Below, piece by piece: positions 35,571-43,795 of a DNA stretch of 64,000 bases. The DNA lies in assembly GCF_001421565.1 (NCBI RefSeq), contig NZ_LMKQ01000001.1:1549651-1613650 (forward strand), read 5' to 3'. The DNA is from Agromyces sp. Leaf222 (lineage in GTDB: Bacteria; Actinomycetota; Actinomycetes; Actinomycetales; Microbacteriaceae). How positions within the stretch are numbered: position 1 is the first letter of the stretch; each line of letters begins with the position of its first letter. The position numbers and the translations under genes were made by a program. Below the pieces are notes generated by a model. That model ran no database searches. It was given only the letters and a program-made list of their open reading frames with translations, and had not been told where the DNA came from.

Positions 35571-35581
35571 GTGGATGCGCC

Positions 35582-36613
35582 CTATGCCGAGATCGAGTTG
35601 CCGGCGGAGCCGAGCTGGCGGGTCGACTCGACGACGCGAGCGGCCATGGCGGTCTCGGCGACCTTGCCCCAGGCGCGCGGGTCGTAGAGCTTCTTGTTGC
35701 CGACGCCGCCGTCGACCTTGAGCACGCCGTCGTAGTTCTTGAACATGTAGTCGGCGATGGCACGCGTGTAGGCGTACTGCGTGTCGGTGTCGATGTTCAT
35801 CTTCACGACGCCGTTGGCCACGGCCTCGGCGATCTCCGCGTCGGTCGAGCCCGAGCCGCCGTGGAAGACGAGGTCGAGCGGCTTCGGGCCGGTGCCGTAC
35901 TTCGCCTGCAGGCCGTCCTGGATGTCCTTGAGCAGCGACGGGCGCAGCTTGACGTTGCCCGGGGCGTAGACGCCGTGCACGTTGCCGAAGGTGAGGGCGG
36001 CCATGTAGCGACCCTGCTCGCCGAGGCCGAGCGCCTCGACCGTGGAGATCGCGTCGTCGAGCGTCGTGTAGAGCGCCTCGTTGGAGCCCTCGTGCTTCAC
36101 GCCGTCCTCTTCGCCGCCGACGACGCCGATCTCGACCTCGAGGATCGCGTTGATCGCCTTCATGCGGGGGAGGATCTGCTGGGCGATCTCGAGGTTCTCG
36201 GCGAGCGGCACGGCCGAGCCGTCCCACATGTGCGACTGGAAGATCGGGTTGCCGCCGGCCTTCACGGCCTCCTCGGATGCGGCGAGCAGCGGGAACACGA
36301 AGTCCTCGAGCGCGGGCTTCGGGCAGTGGTCGGTGTGCAGCGCGACCGTGACGGGGTAGCTCTTGGCGATCTCGTGCGCGGCGGCGGCGAAGGCGAGGGC
36401 GCCCGTGGCGCGGGCCTTGACGGTGTGGCCGGCGAAGTAGTCCGCACCACCAGTGGTGACCTGGATGATGCCGTCGGAGCCGGCCTCGGTGAGGCCCTGC
36501 AGCACCGCGTTGAGGGTCTGCGTCGACGAGACGTTGAACGCCGGGAAGGCGAAGGCCTTCGCCTTGGCGGTGTCGAGCATCTGTGCGTACTGCTCGGGGG
36601 TGGCGATGGGCAT
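35582..36613 (-). CDS. fbaA: Class II fructose-bisphosphate aldolase
   Basis: A 343-residue zinc aldolase cleaving fructose 1,6-bisphosphate in glycolysis. Family blocks are FPAFNVSSTQTLNAVL near residue 25, VALHTDHCPKP near 93 with zinc-site residues, EVEIGVVGGEEDG near 164, FGNVHGVYAPGNVKLRP near 210 and VFHGGSGSTDAEI near 248, all intact. The start is ATG at 36613 behind AAGGAG; the frame extends further but without family similarity. Its neighbourhood with two GlpX-type genes puts forward and reverse steps of the fructose bisphosphate node side by side. Confidence 0.97.
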   Translation of the reverse strand: MPIATPEQYAQMLDTAKAKAFAFPAFNVSSTQTLNAVLQGLTEAGSDGIIQVTTGGADYFAGHTVKARATGALAFAAAAHEIAKSYPVTVALHTDHCPKPALEDFVFPLLAASEEAVKAGGNPIFQSHMWDGSAVPLAENLEIAQQILPRMKAINAILEVEIGVVGGEEDGVKHEGSNEALYTTLDDAISTVEALGLGEQGRYMAALTFGNVHGVYAPGNVKLRPSLLKDIQDGLQAKYGTGPKPLDLVFHGGSGSTDAEIAEAVANGVVKMNIDTDTQYAYTRAIADYMFKNYDGVLKVDGGVGNKKLYDPRAWGKVAETAMAARVVESTRQLGSAGNSISA

Positions 36614-36724
36614 GGCGCTCCTTCGGAAGGCAACAGGATTCACTGCAGAGTCTACCGAGGTCGCGAGGAGTGCTCACGTGCGTTGCGGGGCGTGCGGATG
36701 CCGCGGCTGGGCGATGATGGGACG

Positions 36725-37750
36725 ATGCCCCCGTATCCGGCCGCCGCGCCCGAAGATCCGCAGTCCGCGAACCGAGCGGATGCCGCGGCATGGGCGCTCG
36801 ACACGGCCCTCCGCGCCGCACTGCTCGACGCCGTGCGGGCCGCTGCGACGGCGGCTCGCCCGCTCGTGGGCGGCGGTGACGGCGATGCGGTCGACGCGGC
36901 GGCCGTCGATGCGTTGCGCGTCGCGCTCGCGGGCGTGCCGGCCGACATCCGCGTGGTCTCCGGCGAGGGCGAGAAGGACGACGCGCCCATGCTGAGCCCG
37001 GGCGAGCGGTTCGGCACGGGCGCGGGACCGGTGCTCGACCTCGTCGTCGACCCCGTCGACGGCACGCGGCTCGCGGCCTCCGGGCGCGCGGGGGCGATGG
37101 CGATCCTCGCGGTCGCGCCGCGGGGGTCGTTCGCCGACCCCGGGCCTGCCTTCTACCTGGACAAGCTCGTGCACGCGCGACCTCGCGGCGGCGCGGACGC
37201 GGGGCTCGGGCTCGACCTCTCGGTCGGCGAGAACCTCGAGCGGCTCGCCGCCGCGCACGGCCGCTCCGTTTCGTCGCTGCGGGTCGCCGTGCAGGCGCGC
37301 CCGCGCAACGCGGCCGTCGCCGACGCCGTGCACGCGGCCGGAGCGACCCTGCACGCGTTCGAGCACGGCGACATCGAGCGGGTCGCGCACGCCGCCGCAG
37401 CCGAAGGCGACCTCGACCTGCTGCTCGGCATCGGCGGTGCGCCGGAGGGCCTGCTCGAGGCGGCGCTCGTGCGTGCGCACGGCGGCGTGATGCTCGCCCG
37501 CTTCGCCCCGCAGTCCGCTGCCGAGACCGCGCGCATCGACGCGTTCACCGCCGCACTCGAGCCGGCCGCCGTCGAACGCGGATTCGTCGCGGCGGATGGT
37601 CTGGCGCTCGATGGGCTGTGCGCGGCATCCGCCCTCGTCGTGATCGCCCCGGTGACGGCCTGCGGCCTCGCGCCCGCCCGCGCGTCGCTCGTGCTCGTCG
37701 ACGACACCTCGCCGGGCGGCCTGGTGACCGCTGCGTTGCCCGTCGGTTAA
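36725..37750 (+). CDS. GlpX-like class II fructose-1,6-bisphosphatase paralog
   Basis: A 341-residue member of the GlpX/FBPase II superfamily standing directly ahead of a canonical glpX. The metal and substrate motifs survive in altered form: SGEGEKDDAPMLSPGERFGTG, VDPVDGTRLAASGRAG and FYLDKLVHARP. The second half (IGGAPEGLLEAALVRAHGG) matches the GlpX IGGSPEG block. The protein is alanine-rich and more divergent than its neighbour. It may be a functional phosphatase of different specificity or a decaying duplicate; no stop or frameshift is seen. ATG at 36725 follows GATGAT with a six-base gap, a weak leaderless match. Confidence 0.82.
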   Translation: MPPYPAAAPEDPQSANRADAAAWALDTALRAALLDAVRAAATAARPLVGGGDGDAVDAAAVDALRVALAGVPADIRVVSGEGEKDDAPMLSPGERFGTGAGPVLDLVVDPVDGTRLAASGRAGAMAILAVAPRGSFADPGPAFYLDKLVHARPRGGADAGLGLDLSVGENLERLAAAHGRSVSSLRVAVQARPRNAAVADAVHAAGATLHAFEHGDIERVAHAAAAEGDLDLLLGIGGAPEGLLEAALVRAHGGVMLARFAPQSAAETARIDAFTAALEPAAVERGFVAADGLALDGLCAASALVVIAPVTACGLAPARASLVLVDDTSPGGLVTAALPVG

Positions 37751-37811
37751 GAAACGGCGTTCTTTCTGCTCGGGTCGTCCCGAAAACCGTCGTTTCCGTA
37801 ACCCTGCTGCC

Positions 37812-37817
37812 TAGTCT
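37812..37817 (+). promoter_or_regulatory. Candidate -10 element of glpX
   Basis: TAGTCT lies 78 bases before the glpX start. The rest of the 145-base gap is comparatively AT-rich and contains a small CGGG-TCGT-CCCG hairpin. Confidence 0.4.
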
Positions 37818-37895
37818 GGAACTCGAGCGCGTACGGAGCCGACAGCCCGACATGGGCCGCTCGGACCGGTCGCACCGACACCGGAGGACCACTCG

Positions 37896-38900
37896 ATGAT
37901 GATGAGCACCGACGCCGACAGCCCCTACCTGCACCCCGATCGCAACATCGCGCTCGAACTCGTGCGGGCGACCGAGGCCGCGGCGATCCGCTCCTACCCG
38001 TGGATCGGCAAGGGCGACAAGCTCGGTGCCGACGGCGCCGCGGTCGACGCCATGCGCGCGTTCCTCGGCACGGTGGACTTCGACGGCGTCGTCGTGATCG
38101 GCGAGGGCGAGAAGGACGCGGCCCCGATGCTCTTCAACGGCGAGCGGGTCGGCACCGGGCGCGGCCCGGCGTGCGACATCGCCGTCGACCCGATCGACGG
38201 CACGTCGCTCACGGCCGCCGGCCGGCACAACGCGCTCTCGGTCATCGCGGTCGCCGACCGCGGCACGATGCTCGACGCCTCGACGGTGTTCTACATGGAC
38301 AAGATCGTGACGGATGCCACGGGCATCGGCGTCGTCGACATCCGCAGGCCGATCGGCGAGAACCTCCGTGCGCTCGCGGCTGCCAAGGGCAAGGACGTCA
38401 GCGAGCTGCGCGTCGCCGTGCTGAACCGCGATCGCCACGAGCAGCTCATCGCCGACATCCGCGAGGCCGGTGCCGGAACACGCCTGATGAGCGACGGCGA
38501 CGTCGCCGGCGGCATCAACGCCGCGCGCTACGAGTCGCGCATCGACATGTGCGTCGGCATCGGCGGCAGCCCCGAGGGCATCACCACCGCGTGCGCGATC
38601 AAGGCGCTCGGCGGATTCATGCAGGGCGTGCTCGCCCCGAAGGACGACGCCGAGCGTGCACGCGGCGAGGCCGCCGGGCTCGACTGCGACCGGGTGTACG
38701 AGCTCGACGACCTCGTGCGCGGCGACAACACCTTCTTCGTCGCCACCGGCGTGACCGACGGCGAGCTGCTCGAGGGCGTGCGCAAGAAGGGCCCCATCGT
38801 GCGCACCGAGTCGATCGTGCTGCGCGGCAAGTCGGGCACGATCCGCCGCATCGTCGCCGACCACCTCGTCGAGAAGTGGCTGGTCGACGCCGACCGATGA
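37896..38900 (+). CDS. glpX: Class II fructose-1,6-bisphosphatase
   Basis: A 334-residue gluconeogenic phosphatase. It has the classical GlpX motifs WIGKGDKLGADGAAVDAMR, IGEGEKDAAPMLFNGE near residue 68, VDPIDGTSLTAAGRHN near 98, YMDKI, GDVAGGINA near 197 and VGIGGSPEGITTACAIK near 217, and ends in the conserved IVRTESIVLRGKSGTIR. The ATG at 37896 follows a GGAGGA site. It is the conserved gluconeogenic FBPase of actinobacteria. The divergent copy next door raises the question of division of labour. Confidence 0.96.
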   Translation: MMMSTDADSPYLHPDRNIALELVRATEAAAIRSYPWIGKGDKLGADGAAVDAMRAFLGTVDFDGVVVIGEGEKDAAPMLFNGERVGTGRGPACDIAVDPIDGTSLTAAGRHNALSVIAVADRGTMLDASTVFYMDKIVTDATGIGVVDIRRPIGENLRALAAAKGKDVSELRVAVLNRDRHEQLIADIREAGAGTRLMSDGDVAGGINAARYESRIDMCVGIGGSPEGITTACAIKALGGFMQGVLAPKDDAERARGEAAGLDCDRVYELDDLVRGDNTFFVATGVTDGELLEGVRKKGPIVRTESIVLRGKSGTIRRIVADHLVEKWLVDADR

Positions 38901-38946
38901 CCGTCGAACGCTCGCGGGCGTCGGCGGCTCATCCCAGAATGGGACG

Positions 38947-40329
38947 GTGACCGACCGCCGGAGACTGCCGCGCGCCCTGCGCCCGTTCGGCATCGTGCAG
39001 TACCGCCTGCTCGCGCTCGCCCTCGCGGCGTCGCTGCTGTCGGCGGGCGCCTGGCTCGTCGCGGCCGTCTGGCAGGTCGTCGAGCTCGGCGGAACCCCCG
39101 TCGACCTCTCGTTCGTCGCCGTCGGGTCGAGCCTCGGGCTCGTGCTCGCCGTGCTCATCGGCGGCGTCGCGGCCGACCGCATTCCGCAGCGACGCATCCT
39201 CATCGTCGTCGAGATCGTGCGCGCCCTGGCCTTCGCCGTCGCCGCGGTGCTCGCCGCGACGGGCGTGATCGAGGTCTGGCACATCGCCGTCGTCTCGTTC
39301 GTGCTGGGCCTGGCCGACGGGTTCTTCTACCCTGCCTACTCTGCCTGGCTGCCCGCGATCCTGCCCGGCTCGCAGCTGCTCGCCGCGAACGGCATCGAGG
39401 GCGTGCTGCGCCCGGCCGTGATGCAGGCCGCCGGCCCGGCGCTCGCGAGCGCGTTCATCGCCGTGCAGGGGCCGTGGCTGGCGTTCGCCGCCGTCGCCGC
39501 CATGCAGGTCGTCGCCGTCGTGGTGCTCGCAGTGATGCGCGAGACCCCGGTGCGGCGCGACCCGAACGAGATCGGGCGTCACCCGGTTCGGCAGTCGTTC
39601 ATCGACCTGCGCGACGGCTTCGCCTACCTCGTGCGCACGAAGTGGCTGCTCGCCACCCTCGTCTTCTCGATCATCCTCGTGTTCATCATCATGGGGCCGA
39701 TCGAGGTGCTGCTGCCGTTCGCCGTGAAGGACCAGACCGGCGGGGGAGCCGGCGCGTTCGCGCTCGCGCTGGCCGCATTCGGCGTCGGCGGGGCCGTCGG
39801 GTCGCTCTCGGTCGCATCGTTCCGCCTGCCGCGGCGCTACCTGACGCTCATGATCCTCGCGTGGGGCGTCGGATGCCTCCCGCTCGCGGTCATCGGGTAC
39901 ACCTCGCAGCTCTGGGTGATGGTGATCGCCCTGTTCCTGGTCGGAGTGCTCTTCGACGGCGCGCAGGTCGTCTGGGGAACCCTGCTGCAGCGCCGGGTGC
40001 CGCCCTCGATGCTCGGGCGCGTGTCGAGCCTCGACTTCTTCGTGTCGCTCGCGCTGATGCCGGTCTCGATGGCCGTCGCGGGCCCCGTCGGCGAGGCCAT
40101 CGGGCTCGCGCCGGCGTTCCTCATCGCCGGGCTCGTGCCGCCGTTCATCGCGTTCGCGACGCTCGCCATCGCACGACTCGGCAAGGACGAGCTCGCGCAT
40201 CCGCTGGACTCCGCGCCGCCGACCGACGCCGTGGGCGTCGTCACCGGTGCCGAGGCGGCGGGCGGGTTCGCACCTCCGGCCGACGAACCGCATCCGATCG
40301 CCGGGCGCGACGACCCGCTCCGCGACTGA
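38947..40329 (+). CDS. MFS exporter (EntS-like MFS_3 family)
   Basis: A 460-residue 12-helix major facilitator. AADRIPQRRILIVVEI between helices 2 and 3, and the LADGFFYPAYSAWLPAILPGSQLLAANGI block near residue 120, are typical of MFS_3 efflux pumps such as enterobactin exporters. The second-half loop has LLQRRVPPSMLGRVSSLDFF. The C-terminal tail is long (about 45 residues) and Pro/Ala-rich. GTG at 38947 has CAGAAT six bases upstream and no ribosome binding site. No siderophore genes are nearby, so the substrate is unknown. Confidence 0.9.
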   Translation: MTDRRRLPRALRPFGIVQYRLLALALAASLLSAGAWLVAAVWQVVELGGTPVDLSFVAVGSSLGLVLAVLIGGVAADRIPQRRILIVVEIVRALAFAVAAVLAATGVIEVWHIAVVSFVLGLADGFFYPAYSAWLPAILPGSQLLAANGIEGVLRPAVMQAAGPALASAFIAVQGPWLAFAAVAAMQVVAVVVLAVMRETPVRRDPNEIGRHPVRQSFIDLRDGFAYLVRTKWLLATLVFSIILVFIIMGPIEVLLPFAVKDQTGGGAGAFALALAAFGVGGAVGSLSVASFRLPRRYLTLMILAWGVGCLPLAVIGYTSQLWVMVIALFLVGVLFDGAQVVWGTLLQRRVPPSMLGRVSSLDFFVSLALMPVSMAVAGPVGEAIGLAPAFLIAGLVPPFIAFATLAIARLGKDELAHPLDSAPPTDAVGVVTGAEAAGGFAPPADEPHPIAGRDDPLRD

Positions 40330-40380
40330 CCTGCCGGCGCGACCCCTCGACGCGCGCCTGCCGGGTGTGCGAGGGTGGGC

Positions 40381-40416
40381 GCGAACAACGCGAACAACGC
40401 GAACAACGCGAACAAG
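40381..40416. repeat. Four 9-bp tandem repeats upstream of, and in frame with, the VOC gene
   Basis: GCGAACAAC occurs three times and a fourth copy ends in G (GCGAACAAG). The block ends just before the GGGAG ribosome binding site. In the frame of the VOC gene it reads Ala-Asn-Asn units, and an upstream GTG at 40375 would include it. Confidence 0.85.
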
Positions 40417-40425
40417 GGAGATCCG

Positions 40426-40815
40426 ATGGTGGACATCAGCGACGCGTTCCCGGGCTTCAGCGTGGATGACGTCGGCGCGGCCCGAGCGTTCTACGGCGAC
40501 GTGCTCGGACTGCCCGTCGAGGAGTCGATGGGAGGGCTGCGGCTGACCCTCCCGTCGGGGCAGGGCGTCTTCGTCTACCCGAAGGACACGCACGAGCCGG
40601 CGTCGTTCACGATCCTGAACTTCGAGGTCGCCGATCTCGGGCGCACCGTCGACGAGCTGAACGCCGCAGGCGTCGTCACGAAGATCTACACCGACCCGCA
40701 CTCGTTCGGCACCGACGAGCGGGGCATCGCGTGGGGGTCGAAGACCGGTCAGGGGCCGGACATCTGCTGGTTCCGCGATCCTTCGGGCAACGTGCTCAGC
40801 CTCATCGCGCAGTGA
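40426..40815 (+). CDS. VOC superfamily (glyoxalase/bleomycin-resistance fold) protein
   Basis: A 129-residue vicinal-oxygen-chelate protein with the double beta-alpha-beta-beta-beta fold: SVDDVGAARAFYGDVLGLPVEE at the start, SFTILNFEVADLGRTVDELNAAGV in the middle and CWFRDPSGNVLSLIAQ at the end. Members include dioxygenases, lyases and drug-binding proteins, so the activity is open. The ATG at 40426 is preferred because GGGAG precedes it. A GTG at 40375 in the same frame would add 17 residues encoded largely by a 9-base tandem repeat. Confidence 0.9.
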   Translation: MVDISDAFPGFSVDDVGAARAFYGDVLGLPVEESMGGLRLTLPSGQGVFVYPKDTHEPASFTILNFEVADLGRTVDELNAAGVVTKIYTDPHSFGTDERGIAWGSKTGQGPDICWFRDPSGNVLSLIAQ

Positions 40816-40852
40816 GCCTCCGGCGCGCATCCTGAGCTGGTAGACCCGAGGC

Positions 40853-41164
40853 ATGTTGGGGCAATCGCTGAATTCGCCGTGGGCGTCGAGCAGCGGCGTG
40901 TACACGCACACCTGGACGTACCAGGTGACGCATCCCGGGCGCACGATCGTCGAGGTCGCCCTGACCTCGGTCAACAGCGTCGATGACGACGACGGGACGT
41001 TCGCCCGGTTCGGCGTCTCGCAGGTCGTCAGCGACAGCGGGGTCGAGAACTTCGGCGACGACGGCCCGCCGGTCGTCGCCCGCGACGGCGTGACGAGCGT
41101 GAGCGTGCGGATGTTCGTGGTCAACTCGTTCGCGCGCGGTCGCGTCTCGCGGAACTTCTGGTGA
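40853..41164 (+). CDS. Hypothetical protein, beta-rich, first of an unknown gene pair
   Basis: I do not recognise this 103-residue protein. It has no signal peptide or membrane segment. It looks beta-strand-rich, with alternating hydrophobic stretches such as VYTHTWTYQVTH, TIVEVALTSVNSVDDDDG and VTSVSVRMFVVNSFARGR. Composition is balanced, unlike shadow frames in this genome, and supports real coding. TAGACC lies exactly six bases before the ATG, near the leaderless pattern. The next unknown gene follows after 12 bases, so the two are probably an operon. Confidence 0.65.
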   Translation: MLGQSLNSPWASSSGVYTHTWTYQVTHPGRTIVEVALTSVNSVDDDDGTFARFGVSQVVSDSGVENFGDDGPPVVARDGVTSVSVRMFVVNSFARGRVSRNFW

Positions 41165-41176
41165 GGGGACGAGGCG

Positions 41177-41530
41177 ATGATCGACGAGACGGCGAGCAGC
41201 GAGCGGATCGAGACGCGCCAGCAGGTGAGTGTGCTCTACGACCCCGAGACCGGGCGAGCGGTGCGCGGCCACACCTTCGTCGGTGTCGACGACGAGCTGT
41301 CGGCGCCGGACGGCCGGGAGGCCCGTGAACGCGTGCTGCGCGAAGACGCGGGTGCAGGCCGGGTCTCGTCGCGGCTGCGGTTCGCAGACGCCTCGGCCGA
41401 CCTTCGCATCGAGGCGCCGGCGGAGCTCGAGGTGATCGATGACGTCGTCGCGGTGCGCCCGGTGCGCCTGCGGCGGCGCAACCTCGATGCGGACGTGCTG
41501 CGCACGCTGCCCCCGCAGCGGCGCGACTGA
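41177..41530 (+). CDS. Hypothetical protein, second of an unknown gene pair
   Basis: A 117-residue charged, soluble protein of unknown family. Visible pieces are QQVSVLYDPETGRAVRGHTF, a run of Arg/Glu-rich helix, and a C-terminal RPVRLRRRNLDADVLRTLPP. The ATG at 41177 follows GAGGGGACGAGG, a convincing ribosome binding site, 12 bases after the upstream stop. It is convergent with rmuC, with only 30 bases between the ends. Confidence 0.68.
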   Translation: MIDETASSERIETRQQVSVLYDPETGRAVRGHTFVGVDDELSAPDGREARERVLREDAGAGRVSSRLRFADASADLRIEAPAELEVIDDVVAVRPVRLRRRNLDADVLRTLPPQRRD

Positions 41531-41560
41531 CCGATCAGACCTCGAGGCGACGCACCCGCG

Positions 41561-43030
41561 TCAGATCGAGCGGATCTCGGGATCGATGTCGGCGCTGAAG
41601 CTCGCCTCATCGGAGCCGAGGTCGAGTTCGGCGTCGGTCGTCGTCTCGGGCGATGCGCCGTCGCGTGCCCCAGCCTCGATGGCCGCCGCCTTTGAGGTGC
41701 CCGCCGAGGTGAACTCGTAGGCCGTCAGCTCGCGGGGACTCTCTTCGATGCCCTCGAGCTGGGCCAGCACCTTGGTCTCGTCGAGCGCCTTGAGCTTGCG
41801 GGCGGTCGGCATGACGCGGGTCTCGAGCGAGCCCACGAACGCGTTGTAGTCCTTGACGGTGCGCTCGATGGTGCGGCCGAGCTTCTCGATCTGGCCCGCG
41901 GTGACCGACAGGCGGGAGTAGAGCTCGCGGCTGAGGTCGAAGAGCGTCTTCGCCTCTTTGGTGAGCACGTCTTGCTGCCAGCTGAACGCGACGGTCTTCA
42001 GCACCGACCACAGGGTGACGGGGGAGGCGAGCGCCACGCGCTTCGAGAAGGCGTAGTCGAGCAGTGCGGGATCCGTCTCGAGCGCGCTCGAGACGAGCGA
42101 CTCGCTCGGGATGAAGGCGATGACCATCTCGGGGGAGGCGCCGAGACCGGCCCAGTAGGTCTTGCCGCCGAGGGCGGTGATGTGGTCGCGTACGGCCTTG
42201 ACGTGCTGCTTCATGAGCGCCTCGCGGCGAGCCGCCTCGGCGCCGACGGCGGTGAGGGGGATCTGGCTCGCCTCGAGGTAGGCGTTGAACGGCACCTTCG
42301 CATCGACGGCGATGTTCTTGCCGCCGGGGAGGTGGATGACCATGTCGGGGCGCCCGGCGCCTGAATCCGTGTTGATCGAGTGCTGGGTGTCGAAGTCGAC
42401 GCGCTCGAGCAGGCCGGCGGCCTCGACGACGCTGCGCAGCTGGGTCTCGCCCCACACGCCGCGCGTGCTGTTCGAGCGAAGGGCGGAGGCCAGGGTCTCG
42501 GCGGTGGAGCGCAGGCGCTCCTCGTTCTCGGCGGCGATCTTGAGCTGCTGGCTGAGCTCGCCGTGCTGACGGTGCCGCTGGGTCTCGAGCTCGGTGACCT
42601 TGGCCTGCATCTCGGAGATCGTCTGCTTGACGGGCGCGAGCGCCTGCAGCACCTTGCTGTCGGCGGCCTCGCGCGCCTCGCGCTGCTGCTGCTCGGTGCG
42701 CTGGCGCTCGACGATCTCGCGGTACTGCGTGCGCGCCGACTCGATCTGCTCGCGCAGGCCGGCGGTCGTGGCCTGCACCGACGCGAGCTCGGCGCGGAGC
42801 TGCGCCTGGGCCTGCTGCTCTTCGGCGCGGATGCGCGCCTGCTCGGCCGAGCTGCCGGCCTGCAGGGCGGCGATCGCGGCCTGATGACGGGCCTCGACCA
42901 GCGCGGGGTCTTCGGCCGGGACGGCGCTGCTCGCGGCATCCGTCGCGCGCTTGGACGCGAGGAACCACGTGGCGAGCGCGCCGAGCGCGATGCCGACGAC
43001 GAGGCCGATGACCAGCAGCAGGATCTCCAT
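41561..43030 (-). CDS. rmuC: DNA recombination protein RmuC
   Basis: A 489-residue protein of the RmuC family, which limits inversions at short repeats and carries a PD-(D/E)XK-like nuclease core. An N-terminal helix (residues 2-22) anchors it in the membrane. A long coiled coil spans about 45-185. The RmuC domain follows with RGVWGETQLRSVVEAAGL near 200, GRPDMVIHLPGGKNIAVDAKVPFNAYLEA near 228 and FIPSESLVSSALETDPALLDYAFSKRV near 305. The start is ATG at 43030, where the membrane helix begins; CACACT lies seven bases upstream. The C-terminal 50 residues are acidic and poorly conserved. Confidence 0.95.
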   Translation of the reverse strand: MEILLLVIGLVVGIALGALATWFLASKRATDAASSAVPAEDPALVEARHQAAIAALQAGSSAEQARIRAEEQQAQAQLRAELASVQATTAGLREQIESARTQYREIVERQRTEQQQREAREAADSKVLQALAPVKQTISEMQAKVTELETQRHRQHGELSQQLKIAAENEERLRSTAETLASALRSNSTRGVWGETQLRSVVEAAGLLERVDFDTQHSINTDSGAGRPDMVIHLPGGKNIAVDAKVPFNAYLEASQIPLTAVGAEAARREALMKQHVKAVRDHITALGGKTYWAGLGASPEMVIAFIPSESLVSSALETDPALLDYAFSKRVALASPVTLWSVLKTVAFSWQQDVLTKEAKTLFDLSRELYSRLSVTAGQIEKLGRTIERTVKDYNAFVGSLETRVMPTARKLKALDETKVLAQLEGIEESPRELTAYEFTSAGTSKAAAIEAGARDGASPETTTDAELDLGSDEASFSADIDPEIRSI

Positions 43031-43111
43031 GCCGCCAAGTGTGGCAGCGGCCGCCGACATCGCCCGAGATACCGACCGGCGAGGCCCGATGAGGCTCGGA
43101 AGGTCGTGCGC

Positions 43112-43729
43112 CTACTGCAGTGCCATGGGGCCGTGCGTGGCCGCGCGCGTGGCGGTGGCGGCACGGCCGATCGCCCCGAACGGCACGCGCGTCACGTGGG
43201 CGAGCCGGTCGAGGTCGTCGACGTCGTGCCTGGCGGCGGCGTGCACCATGATCGCGGCGCAGGCCTCGGCATCCGCCAGCGCGTCGTGGTGCGAGAAGCC
43301 CTCGAAACCGGCGGCCATGGCCGCGACGGGCAGCCGGTACGACTCGAGGTGGTATGTCTTGCGCGCGACCTGCAGGCTGCAGAGGGAGCGGTGGTTCGGC
43401 ACCTCGAGGCCGACCGCCTCGGTGGTCTGCGCGATCACGCGCATGTCGAACCCGGCATTGTGGGCGACGAGCACGTCGCCCCCGGCGAACTCGCGAAACA
43501 CCGGCAGCAGCTCGGCCCAGCCCGCCTCGCGCTCGACCATGTCGCGCGTGATGCCGTGCACGCGCACGTTCCACTCCGAGAACTCGTCGTGGGGGAACGG
43601 CGGGCGGATGTAGCGGTGCAGGCGATCGACGACGACGCCGTCGCGCACCTTCACCAGTCCGATCGAACAGGCCGACGCACTCGACGGGTTGGCGGTCTCG
43701 AAGTCGATCGCGGTGAAGTCCACTGGCAC
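43112..43729 (-). CDS. DnaQ-like 3'-5' exonuclease
   Basis: A 205-residue DEDD exonuclease of the DNA polymerase III epsilon type. Exo I is AIDFETANPS with the Asp-x-Glu pair near residue 8, Exo II is VLVAHNAGFDMRVI near 85, and Exo III is FSHHDALADAEACA near 147 with the DEDDh histidine. It lacks UvrC, RING or DNA polymerase modules, so it is a stand-alone proofreading or repair nuclease. GTG at 43729 is the chosen start: CACGAT stands six bases ahead and no ribosome binding site is seen; a further GTG lies two codons in. Confidence 0.9.
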   Translation of the reverse strand: MPVDFTAIDFETANPSSASACSIGLVKVRDGVVVDRLHRYIRPPFPHDEFSEWNVRVHGITRDMVEREAGWAELLPVFREFAGGDVLVAHNAGFDMRVIAQTTEAVGLEVPNHRSLCSLQVARKTYHLESYRLPVAAMAAGFEGFSHHDALADAEACAAIMVHAAARHDVDDLDRLAHVTRVPFGAIGRAATATRAATHGPMALQ

Positions 43730-43795
43730 GAGGGCATCGTGCCATGACCTGCCGACGGTTGACGGATGCCTCGCCGCGGGCGTGGAATGGGCGCC

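Noticed and set aside
35571..36821. Possible fusion of DUF6264 with an upstream Arg-rich segment
   Set aside because: The upstream segment is an out-of-frame shadow of the aldolase gene; a separate ATG at 35570 begins the real protein.
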